Assembly (NCBI GenBank): GCA_035646975.1
Contig: DASROJ010000381.1
Location: 1-12,170, forward strand
Length of the DNA stretch: 12,170 nucleotides
Reading direction: 5' to 3'
From: DASROJ01 sp035646975
Lineage (GTDB): Bacteria; Acidobacteriota; Polarisedimenticolia; JACPZX01; DASXTC01
The position numbers and the translations under genes were made by a program. Positions within the stretch are counted from its first letter, which is position 1; every line of letters begins with the position of its first letter. The notes beneath the pieces are model-generated. The model was not told the DNA's origin and did not search any database. It saw nothing but the letters and a program-made list of their open reading frames with translations. Positions 1 through 6,280 of the stretch are shown here, one piece after another.

Positions 1-206
1 GCTGGAGCCATGGCGGGCCCGCTGTAGGTCGCGCGGCCCGTGATGCTGGCGCTGCCCAGCACCGTGCCCGCCGGAATGGCGTCGGCCGGCACGGGGGGTG
101 GCTTCTGGCCGGTGTCGCCGCAGGCGACCAGGCAGGCCGCCAGCGTGACCCGCGCCAGCATCCATGCGACCCGGAAAATCGAGACTGCCGGCACGCTGCG
201 GTGCAT
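1..206 (-). CDS. Partial lipoprotein, possibly with a carboxypeptidase-regulatory-like domain (C-terminus outside the window)
   Basis: Reading the minus strand from ATG at 206, 68 codons stay open to the window edge. AGGAGA lies at 216-211, 4 nt before the ATG, and supports this start. The N-terminus has Arg residues, a hydrophobic stretch and a lipobox LVAC ending at Cys29, followed by Gly-Asp and a Pro-rich linker. This predicts a lipid-anchored, exported protein; Asp after the Cys-Gly is only a weak localisation hint. After the linker the sequence GTVLGSASITGRATYSGPA resembles the first strand of carboxypeptidase-regulatory-like or related beta-sandwich folds, which often begin with G-x-I-x-G-x-V-x-Y. 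That domain call rests on a short match and could be wrong. The gene follows the PafA-like gene on the same strand after 55 nt containing a perfect hairpin, so it may be the last gene of that operon. An internal Met16 start would leave a much shorter signal sequence and is less likely. Confidence 0.65.
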   Translation of the reverse strand, partial: MHRSVPAVSIFRVAWMLARVTLAACLVACGDTGQKPPPVPADAIPAGTVLGSASITGRATYSGPAMAP

Positions 207-210
207 CGGT

Positions 211-216
211 TCTCCT
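211..216 (-). promoter_or_regulatory. Ribosome binding site of the partial lipoprotein
   Basis: AGGAGA on the minus strand, 4 nt before the ATG ending at 204. It fixes the lipoprotein start at 206 and argues against the in-frame internal ATG at 161. Confidence 0.6.
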
Positions 217-232
217 GGCGACAGAGGCGCCT

Positions 233-251
233 CCATCCTGGCTCAGGATGG
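233..251. repeat. Perfect inverted repeat (8-bp stem, 3-nt loop) between two same-strand genes
   Basis: CCATCCTG (233-240), loop GCT, CAGGATGG (244-251). It lies 10 nt after the stop codon of the PafA-like gene and 26 nt before the Shine-Dalgarno of the next gene on the minus strand. A 10-nt palindrome, GAGGCGCCTC (224-233), abuts it. Neither strand shows a T-run after the stem, so a classical intrinsic terminator is not supported. It could be an mRNA-stability or processing hairpin, or a protein-binding dyad. Confidence 0.6.
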
Positions 252-261
252 CTGACCTACA

Positions 262-1959
262 CTATTTTCCGGGTGCCACCCTGTCAACAGCGCGCGCCGC
301 GAGCAGTGACCTGCCGTCGCGCGGTGCGTCGAACACCAGGCCGATCTGGGAGGCGATCGTCGGGGCCAGATCGACGCTGCGGCACTCGGCGCTGTCTTCA
401 CCCGCGGGGATTCCCGACCCGAGCAGGATCATCGGCACGTCGCGATCGTATTGATAGGGCGTTCCGTGGCTCGTCCCGTAGGAGCGCGTGGTGAACAGGC
501 ATTTTTCGCAGGGCTGCATCACGAGGTCGCCGCTTCGCGCGGGGTCGTACGAGTTTCGATACAGACCCATGAAGGGATCGCCCGGCGAGGCAGCCCTCAG
601 CTCGGAGCCCCGATAGACATGCGCCACTTCGCTCCAGGTCATCAGCTCCGCGCGCGCCGCCTCGACCGCCGCCTCCGTGGAAACGCCGAGCCGGGTGAGG
701 ACGCGGCGATCGAGATAGACATCCCCGCCGAGCATCGCCTCGACGAAGGGTCCTTCGGCCTGCCTTCCCAGACGCGAAGCGATCCCTTTCTCGAGACGCT
801 CCTTCAGCTTCGAGTCGTCGATCCGTCGCGCGCCCGGGATGGTTTCGGGCAGCGGCAGCACTCCATGGTCGGCGCTCAGGGCGAACAGCACCCGGCCTCG
901 CGGCACCGCCGCGTCCATGAGCTCGCCCAGCCAGCCGTCGATCCGGATCAGAGCGTCGAGGTATTCCTGGCTGTCCGGGCCGTACGAGTGCCCGACGACA
1001 TCGACGCCCGAAAGTCCCACCACGAGCAGATCGACGGCGTCGTCGGTCCCGAGGTCGGCATGCTGGAGGATGCGGCCCGCGATCTCCAGCGACATCCGGT
1101 CGACCCAGGGAGAAGTGAACACCCGGCGGGCGATCGTCGACACCCGGTCCGAAGGCTTGACCAGCGAAGGATCGATCCGTGTCAACGGATGAGGTGACAC
1201 CCGCGAGTAGGTGAGGTTCTCCCCGGGTGCGTCGTCGGGCCCCCAGCCCGGTCTCACCGGGTAGCTCCACTCCGGCGGTACGTTCTGTTCATAGAAGGCG
1301 GTTGAAGTGGGATCCGGCCCCCAGAAGTCGCCGCCCCAGGCCGGCAGCTCGCCCGCGAGACCGGGATTGGAAGTGAATCCGCCGGTGGTCAGGCTGTACC
1401 AGAAAACACCGTCGGGATGGTGCCCGCCCGTGAGGATCGCGGAGCGGTCCTTGCCCGCCACGGTGTAAATCTTCGATGCCGGATTCGAGCGCTTGATCAG
1501 GTCCGCGAGATTCTCGCCTCTCAACTGGGCCGCGGACACCGCCGTGGTTCCATCGAAGTTCCGGCCGGCATCCGGCCGTTCGTCACCGGCGCAGTAGACA
1601 TCGTGATGTCCGTCACGGTCGTACCATTCATTGGCAACGATGCCACTGTGGGACGGAAACAGACCGGATAGCAGCGTCGCATGGCCGGGACCGGTCTCGG
1701 TGCAGGCATGCGCGTGCGCGCAGCGGGTGTACCGGCGCCCATCTTCCAGCAGCCGCCTGAATCCGCCGTGGAATTGTCCACCGATCTGCTCGAGCTTGCC
1801 GGCGGAAAGCTGGTCGACGACGATCACGATCACCAGTGTCGGAGGAGCATCGACGCCCGGCGTGGTGGAGGCCGCCCGGGGCTGCCGCGCGGCGCAGGCT
1901 GACAAGAGCCCTGCCATCGCGACGAGGAACCAGGCAGCTGAGCCGGACGGTTGCTTCAC
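262..1959 (-). CDS. PafA-type alkaline phosphatase lipoprotein (alkaline phosphatase superfamily)
   Basis: 565-residue protein of the alkaline phosphatase superfamily, predicted to hydrolyse phosphate monoesters outside the cytoplasm. The N-terminus has a hydrophobic segment and lipobox LSAC (Cys22). All expected catalytic elements are visible: metal ligand Asp49 in VVDQ, nucleophile Thr89 in TGPGHA, Asn110 in the IVANEW segment, Lys170 and Arg172 in GKDR, Asp320 and His324 in DVVGHS, Asp364 and His365 in SADHG, and His498 in SHGTP. The Asn plus Lys-x-Arg set is what separates PafA-type monoesterases from nucleotide pyrophosphatase/phosphodiesterase relatives, so I favour monoesterase activity; this is inferred from the known Elizabethkingia PafA. 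The start is GTG at 1959, overlapping the stop of the upstream epimerase gene as GTGA. No strong Shine-Dalgarno is visible, which suits translational coupling. A pho-box was not identified. Confidence 0.9.
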   Translation of the reverse strand: MKQPSGSAAWFLVAMAGLLSACAARQPRAASTTPGVDAPPTLVIVIVVDQLSAGKLEQIGGQFHGGFRRLLEDGRRYTRCAHAHACTETGPGHATLLSGLFPSHSGIVANEWYDRDGHHDVYCAGDERPDAGRNFDGTTAVSAAQLRGENLADLIKRSNPASKIYTVAGKDRSAILTGGHHPDGVFWYSLTTGGFTSNPGLAGELPAWGGDFWGPDPTSTAFYEQNVPPEWSYPVRPGWGPDDAPGENLTYSRVSPHPLTRIDPSLVKPSDRVSTIARRVFTSPWVDRMSLEIAGRILQHADLGTDDAVDLLVVGLSGVDVVGHSYGPDSQEYLDALIRIDGWLGELMDAAVPRGRVLFALSADHGVLPLPETIPGARRIDDSKLKERLEKGIASRLGRQAEGPFVEAMLGGDVYLDRRVLTRLGVSTEAAVEAARAELMTWSEVAHVYRGSELRAASPGDPFMGLYRNSYDPARSGDLVMQPCEKCLFTTRSYGTSHGTPYQYDRDVPMILLGSGIPAGEDSAECRSVDLAPTIASQIGLVFDAPRDGRSLLAARAVDRVAPGK

Positions 1960-2864
1960 CCGCGTCCCACCAGATTCCCGAGGGCCGCTTCAAGCCGCGG
2001 GAACTTCCAGGCGAAGCCCGCCTCGGCAAGACGACCCGGAACGACGCGGGCGCTGGACAACAGCAGCGCGTCGGCCATTTCTCCCAACGCCAGACGCAGC
2101 GCGAAGGCCGGCGCCGGCATCAGAGCCGGCCTGTGCAGCGCGCCGGCCAGCGCGACCGTGAAATCCGCGTTGCGCGCCGGCTCGGGCGCCACGGCATTGA
2201 CTGGTCCCGAGAGGGCTTCGTTCTGCAGCGCGAAGAGGATGACCCTGACCAGGTCCTCGATGTGTATCCATGACATCCACTGGCGTCCATCGCCGAGCCG
2301 TCCTCCCAGGCCGAGCTTGAAGGGGGTCAACATCCTCGCCAGGGCGCCTCCCTTTGCCGACAACACGATACCGAGCCGCAGCGTGACGACCCGGATGCCC
2401 AGCGACGCCGCCCGTCCGGCCTCCGCCTCCCACTGCCTGACCACCTTTGCCAGGAAATCATCACCGGGGCTGGAGGACTCTTTGAGCTCTTCGTCCGCCC
2501 GGTTCCCGTAGTAACCAATGGCCGACGCGCACACCAGGACCCGCGGCCGCCGCGCGATGCGTGAAAGGCCGTCCACGAGCAGACGGGTCCCCTCGACGCG
2601 GCTGTGAAGGATCTTCTCCTTGCGTGAAGCGTTCCACCGCCCCGCGGCGATCGGCTCGCCGGCGAGATGAACGACCGCATCGCATCCTTCCAGACGCACG
2701 GCATCGATCGACCCGCCTTTGGGATCGAACAGGACCGAATTGCCGTTGCCGGAACCGGGGCGGGCCAGACGCACGACGCGGGCACCGGCAAGAGCTTCCG
2801 TCAGCGCCGACCCGACCAGCCCCCTGCCGCCGGACACGGCGACCGTCCCGGCTGAGGCCGTCAT
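1956..2864 (-). CDS. TIGR01777-family SDR epimerase (YfcH/SDR39U1-like)
   Basis: 302-residue NAD(P)-binding Rossmann protein of the extended short-chain dehydrogenase type. Residues 11-19 carry the dinucleotide-binding motif SGGRGLVGS. Further family hallmarks follow in order: VHLAGEPI and a downstream SR, SAIGYYG (the YYG segment of the family), LRLGIVLS, a GGALARML-PFKLGLGG stretch, MSWIHIEDLV and GPVNAVAP. Length matches the usual ~300 residues. The physiological substrate of this family is unknown, so the reaction cannot be named. The reading frame stays open further upstream to 3143, but that part overlaps the neighbouring Cys-rich gene in another frame and has no family similarity. ATG at 2864 places the motif correctly and overlaps the upstream stop codon as ATGA. 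The gene's own stop overlaps the next start as GTGA, so it is the middle member of a coupled trio. Probably cytoplasmic. Confidence 0.92.
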   Translation of the reverse strand: MTASAGTVAVSGGRGLVGSALTEALAGARVVRLARPGSGNGNSVLFDPKGGSIDAVRLEGCDAVVHLAGEPIAAGRWNASRKEKILHSRVEGTRLLVDGLSRIARRPRVLVCASAIGYYGNRADEELKESSSPGDDFLAKVVRQWEAEAGRAASLGIRVVTLRLGIVLSAKGGALARMLTPFKLGLGGRLGDGRQWMSWIHIEDLVRVILFALQNEALSGPVNAVAPEPARNADFTVALAGALHRPALMPAPAFALRLALGEMADALLLSSARVVPGRLAEAGFAWKFPRLEAALGNLVGRG

Positions 2865-3295
2865 TTCTTCTTGAAGAGGTTGTCGAACGCCGCCCGCGCG
2901 TCCGAAGGGGTGTTCGTGCCCGAGCGCCGCCCGGTGGCGTCCAGGACGGTGTTGGCTGAAAACAGCGCGCAGGAATTGGGGGCGGTCTTGCCCTGCACCG
3001 GCTCCGTGATCGGCGCGCGACACTCCCAGCGAGCCCCGGTGTCGAAGTTGGCGCAATTGCGACAGCAGTGCAGCGCGGCCCCGCAGCCCGTGCATGTGGC
3101 GTCGTTTGCCAGGGAGTCCCCCGCCCCGGCCACCGCCGAGCACTGATGGCAGCGCAGCACCAGGTTGGCCGAGCGCTCCATCATGTGTCGAAGCTGGCGT
3201 TGCTCCGGTGTGACGGGCGGACGCGGGCCGGCAGGCTCCTTCTTCTGGCGATCCTTCCGCTCCGAGTCTCGATAGCCCTTCTGCTTGTACTTCAT
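2861..3295 (-). CDS. Uncharacterised Cys-rich, zinc-ribbon-like protein
   Basis: 144 residues with a basic, hydrophilic N-terminus (residues 1-25, many Lys/Arg/Asp/Glu) and a Cys-rich core. Cys pairs are C49-x2-C52 and C68-x2-C71, followed by H76, C77/C78-x2-C81, C92 in ECR and C109 in NSC. The two CxxC knuckles look like a zinc ribbon; the later Cys/His set could bind a second metal or an Fe-S cluster. The signature with NFDTGARWECR followed by a Lys, an Asn and a Cys recurs in hypothetical proteins that I recall from Acidobacteriota-like genomes. I know of no assigned function. There is no signal peptide or membrane segment, so it is probably cytoplasmic. The start at 3295 is supported by AAGGAG 5 nt upstream (3306-3301). 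Its TGA stop overlaps the epimerase ATG. It begins 105 nt downstream of the glgB stop on the same strand and may be co-transcribed with it. Confidence 0.85.
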   Translation of the reverse strand: MKYKQKGYRDSERKDRQKKEPAGPRPPVTPEQRQLRHMMERSANLVLRCHQCSAVAGAGDSLANDATCTGCGAALHCCRNCANFDTGARWECRAPITEPVQGKTAPNSCALFSANTVLDATGRRSGTNTPSDARAAFDNLFKKK

Positions 3296-3300
3296 GCCCG

Positions 3301-3306
3301 CTCCTT
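3301..3306 (-). promoter_or_regulatory. Ribosome binding site of the Cys-rich gene
   Basis: AAGGAG on the minus strand with a 5-nt spacer to the ATG at 3295. It is the only strong Shine-Dalgarno of the three overlapping genes, which suggests that ribosomes load here and reach the two downstream genes by coupling. In the 3296-3400 gap I see no convincing promoter or intrinsic terminator. Confidence 0.65.
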
Positions 3307-3400
3307 GAGCCGAAGGACCTCGCCCGTTCCCGGACCCAACGCCTTCACCGGCAGGCTGCAGTCTACTCCCGAACGCCTCCGGGGTGTAGGTCGGAACGAT

Positions 3401-5605
3401 TCAGGCCGGTTTGAGATACACGGCGCTGAGCGGCGGCAGGGTCAATTCAACGGAGAAAGGCCTGCCGTGCGCCGGCTCGGCGGACGACTGGACGGCTCCG
3501 ACATTGCCGAGATTGCTTCCGCCGTAATGGATCGAGTCGGTATTGAGAATCTCGCGATACAGGCGCTGCTCCGGAACGCCGATCCGGTACCGCTCGCGCG
3601 GCACCGGAGTGAGGTTCATCACGCAGACGAGGTAGTCGGCCGGGTCCTTCGCCCTGCGAAGCATCGCCAGCACGCTGGCGGCGGCATCGGAAAAATCGAT
3701 CCACTCGAAGCCGGCGGGGTCGTGATCCAGCTGCCAGAGGGACGGCTCCGCGCGATAGATGCGGTTGAGATCGCGCACCAGGCGCTGCACGCCACGGTGA
3801 CGCTCGTCGTCGAGAAGATGCCAGTCCAGGCTCGCGTCGTGACTCCACTCCCGTCCCTGCGCGAACTCGCCCCCCATGAAGAGCAGCTTCTTTCCCGGCT
3901 GCGCGTACTGGTAGCCGTAGAGGGCGCGGAGATTCGCGAATTTCTGCCAGCCGTCGCCCGGCATCTTCGCCAGCAGCGATCCCTTGCCATGGACCACCTC
4001 GTCATGGGAGAGCGCGAGGATGAAGTTCTCGTGGAATGCGTACAGCAGGGCGAAGGTCAGATCTCCCTGGTGGTGCCGCCGGTGGATCGGATCGCGGCTG
4101 AAATAGAGCAGCGTGTCGTGCATCCATCCCATGTTCCACTTGAATCCAAACCCGAGGCCACCCATCCAGATCGGACGGGAGACACCCGGCCAGGATGTCG
4201 ATTCCTCTGCCACCGTGATCGCTCCCGGATTCTTCTCGTAGACCACCTCGTTGAGTCGCTTGAGCAACGAGATCGCGTCGAGGTTCTCGCGCCCCCCGAA
4301 CGGGTTGGGCACCCACTCGTCGTGGCGGCGACTGTAGTCGAGGTAGAGCATCGAGCTGACCGCATCCACCCGCAACCCATCGACGTGGTACTGGTCGAGC
4401 CAGAACAGCGCGCTGGCCATCAGGAAGTTGCGCACCTCGTTGCGGCCGTAATTGAAGATGAGAGTGTCCCAGTCCGGGTGTCTTCCCTGGCGAGGGTCCG
4501 CGTGCTCGTATAGACAGGTGCCGTCGAAGCGGGCCAGCGCATGGGCGTCGGACGGGAAGTGCGCCGGCACCCAGTCGATCAGCACGGCGATGTCTTCCGC
4601 GTGGCAGCGATCCATGAAATACCGGAAGTCGTCGGGCGTTCCATGCCGGCTGGTCGGCGCGAAGTACCCGGTGACCTGGTAGCCCCACGATCCGTCGAAC
4701 GGATGCTCCAGAGGCGGCATGAGCTGCAGGTGCGTGTATCCCATCTCTTTCACGTACGGCACCAGCTCATCGGCCAGCTCGCGGTAGGTCAGCCACCGGT
4801 TGCTCTGCCCGCCAGCGCGTCGCCACGATCCGAGGTGGACTTCATAGGTGCACATCGGCTCGGACCAGGCGCTGCCGCCACCGCGTCGCTTCATCCACTC
4901 GGCGTCGCGCCATCGGTAGCGCGCCAGGTCCCACACCATCGAGGCGGTTTTCGGGCGGGTTTCCATCGCGAAGGCGAACGGGTCGGTCTTTTCGTGAACC
5001 GCGCCGTCGGCCCCCTTGATGCTGTACTTGTAGAGGCTGCCAGGCGCGAGCCCGGGCATGAACAACTCCCAGACGCCCGATGAGCCCATCGCACGCATCG
5101 GATTGCCCAGGCCGTCCCACGCGTTGAAGTCCCCCACGAGAGCGACCCCTCGCGCCGCCGGGGCCCAGACCGCGAACGAGACCCCCTCGACTCCGTCCAC
5201 GACGCGGGGATGGGCGCCCAGCTTGCGGTAAAGCTCTGCGTGGCTGCCTTCACCGAGAAGATGCAGGTCGAGATCGCCCACCGTCGGCATGAACCGGTAG
5301 GGATCGTCACGCAGCTCGACACGGCCGTTGAACCTCACCTCGAGCCGGTAATCCAGAGGCAGCGTCCTGCCGGGTATCGACGTTTCGAAAAGCCCCTCGA
5401 CGCCATGCTTCGACACCGCCCGCATCTCGTGACGTGCCGGTTCGCCGCCCGCGCGCGCCGGAGGCTCGACGACCACCACCGCATCGGCCGATGGACAGTA
5501 CGCGCGCACCACGACTGCCCGGGTCTTGCCTTTTGCCGGATGGGCGCCCAGCAGCGCGTGCGGGTCGGACAGCTCCCCTCGCATCAGACGCTCGATGTCG
5601 GTCAT
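3401..5605 (-). CDS. glgB: 1,4-alpha-glucan branching enzyme GlgB
   Basis: 734-residue GH13 glycogen branching enzyme, which cuts alpha-1,4 glucan and re-attaches the segment as an alpha-1,6 branch in the cytoplasm. Domains in order: N1 domain (about 10-110, starting DPHALLGAHP), CBM48 (about 139-225, with VGDFNAWDG), (beta/alpha)8 catalytic barrel (about 250-625), and C-terminal beta domain to the end (VYLKPA). Conserved GH13 regions are DWVPAHF (344-350), DGLRVDAVSS with nucleophile Asp414, TVAEEST with acid/base Glu467, and LSHDEVVHGK with Asp535. Each lies nine residues after its E. coli counterpart (405, 458, 526), so the protein is collinear and full length. I chose ATG at 5605; an in-frame ATG at 5638 adds 11 residues and cannot be excluded. 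The frame remains open antisense across the next genes to 7465, but that extension is not coding. No other glycogen genes are in the window. Confidence 0.97.
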   Translation of the reverse strand: MTDIERLMRGELSDPHALLGAHPAKGKTRAVVVRAYCPSADAVVVVEPPARAGGEPARHEMRAVSKHGVEGLFETSIPGRTLPLDYRLEVRFNGRVELRDDPYRFMPTVGDLDLHLLGEGSHAELYRKLGAHPRVVDGVEGVSFAVWAPAARGVALVGDFNAWDGLGNPMRAMGSSGVWELFMPGLAPGSLYKYSIKGADGAVHEKTDPFAFAMETRPKTASMVWDLARYRWRDAEWMKRRGGGSAWSEPMCTYEVHLGSWRRAGGQSNRWLTYRELADELVPYVKEMGYTHLQLMPPLEHPFDGSWGYQVTGYFAPTSRHGTPDDFRYFMDRCHAEDIAVLIDWVPAHFPSDAHALARFDGTCLYEHADPRQGRHPDWDTLIFNYGRNEVRNFLMASALFWLDQYHVDGLRVDAVSSMLYLDYSRRHDEWVPNPFGGRENLDAISLLKRLNEVVYEKNPGAITVAEESTSWPGVSRPIWMGGLGFGFKWNMGWMHDTLLYFSRDPIHRRHHQGDLTFALLYAFHENFILALSHDEVVHGKGSLLAKMPGDGWQKFANLRALYGYQYAQPGKKLLFMGGEFAQGREWSHDASLDWHLLDDERHRGVQRLVRDLNRIYRAEPSLWQLDHDPAGFEWIDFSDAAASVLAMLRRAKDPADYLVCVMNLTPVPRERYRIGVPEQRLYREILNTDSIHYGGSNLGNVGAVQSSAEPAHGRPFSVELTLPPLSAVYLKPA

Positions 5606-5722
5606 TTCGTCATTCTCGCCTCCGGCGTGGGAGAACATCAACCCCCGCGGTAGTATTATGATGAAGCAGGTGTCACGTGGGTGACGTGGGTGACGTGGGT
5701 GAATGGAGGCGTTACGGGAACG
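5606..5722. promoter_or_regulatory. Divergent intergenic region between glgB and the TPR gene
   Basis: This is the only point in the window where transcription diverges. It contains an AT-rich patch, TAGTATTATGATG (5651-5663), in otherwise very GC-rich sequence. On the minus strand this reads CATAATACTAC and could hold a -10 for glgB (TAATAC); on the plus strand TATTAT could serve the TPR gene. Neither has a good -35 at the right distance, so exact promoters are not assigned. A 9-bp tandem repeat lies on the TPR side of it. Confidence 0.4.
5672..5698. repeat. Three tandem copies of a 9-bp unit, GTGACGTGG
   Basis: GTCACGTGG (5672-5680), GTGACGTGG (5681-5689) and GTGACGTGG (5690-5698), followed by a partial GTGA. 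The first copy differs at one base, which creates an inverted repeat GTCAC-GTGG-GTGAC and a CACGTG palindrome. The position between the AT-rich patch and the TPR start would suit a regulator-binding site, but simple slippage of a GC-rich repeat explains it equally well. Confidence 0.6.
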
Positions 5723-6214
5723 ATGGACCAGGGCGACGACGGCAGGCAGCGCGCGGAGCGTTTTCTCGAGGAGGCTCTGCGCGAGCAGACCGCGGGGCGT
5801 TACGAGGCGGCGGCCGATCTCTACAGGAGGTCCCTCGAGGCGCACCCGACCGCGGAAGCCCACACCTTTCTCGGATGGACCTACAGCTTCATGGGGAGGC
5901 TCGAAGAAGCGATCGGCGAGTGCCGGCGGGCGATCGATGTCGATCCCACGTTCGGGAACCCATACAACGACATCGGCTCCTACCTGATGAAGCAGGGCAA
6001 ACTCGACGACGCGATCGTCTGGCTCGAGAAGGCGAAGTCCGCCCCCCGTTACGAGCCGCGGCACTACCCCTATCTGAATCTCGCCCGGCTCTATCTCGCG
6101 CAGGGCCGTTTCGAGGAAGCCAGCCGCGAATTCTCGCAGGCGGAATTCCTGCACAAGGAACTGTTCCACAAGGGCAGGAAACGAGGTTCGGACGCGGGCG
6201 AATCGGTCAACTGA
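5723..6214 (+). CDS. Small tetratricopeptide-repeat protein
   Basis: 163 residues made almost wholly of helix-turn-helix TPR units: about 11-44, 45-78 (ending AIDVDPTF), 79-112 (YNDIGSYLMKQGKLDDAI) and 113-147 (LNLARLYLAQGRFEEA). TPR spacing residues (Trp/Leu-Gly-Tyr, Ala-x-x-x-Tyr/Phe, Asp-Pro) are visible. No signal peptide or membrane segment is seen, so it is a likely cytoplasmic protein-protein adaptor with unknown partner. The start is uncertain. ATG at 5723 follows a GGGAA at short distance and a GGAGG 13 nt away; the frame is open up to GTG at 5681, which would add TWVTWV encoded by the 9-bp repeat and is unlikely to be real protein. It precedes the NamZ-like gene by 66 nt on the same strand, so the two may share a transcript. 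Confidence 0.82.
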   Translation: MDQGDDGRQRAERFLEEALREQTAGRYEAAADLYRRSLEAHPTAEAHTFLGWTYSFMGRLEEAIGECRRAIDVDPTFGNPYNDIGSYLMKQGKLDDAIVWLEKAKSAPRYEPRHYPYLNLARLYLAQGRFEEASREFSQAEFLHKELFHKGRKRGSDAGESVN

Positions 6215-6268
6215 GAGCCTCGACCCGCTCTCGTTGAAGTCGCCATCCACCGGAGCGCCCCCACCTTC

Positions 6269-6273
6269 AGGAG
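6269..6273 (+). promoter_or_regulatory. Ribosome binding site supporting a TTG start
   Basis: AGGAG with a 7-nt spacer to TTG at 6281. An in-frame TGA at 6275-6277 lies between the two, so the protein cannot start further upstream in this frame. Confidence 0.75.
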
Positions 6274-6280
6274 CTGAACG

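Noticed and set aside
3068..4513. 481-codon plus-strand ORF opposite the C-terminal half of glgB.
   Set aside because: It shows no recognisable motif and reads as the complement of conserved GH13 sequence.
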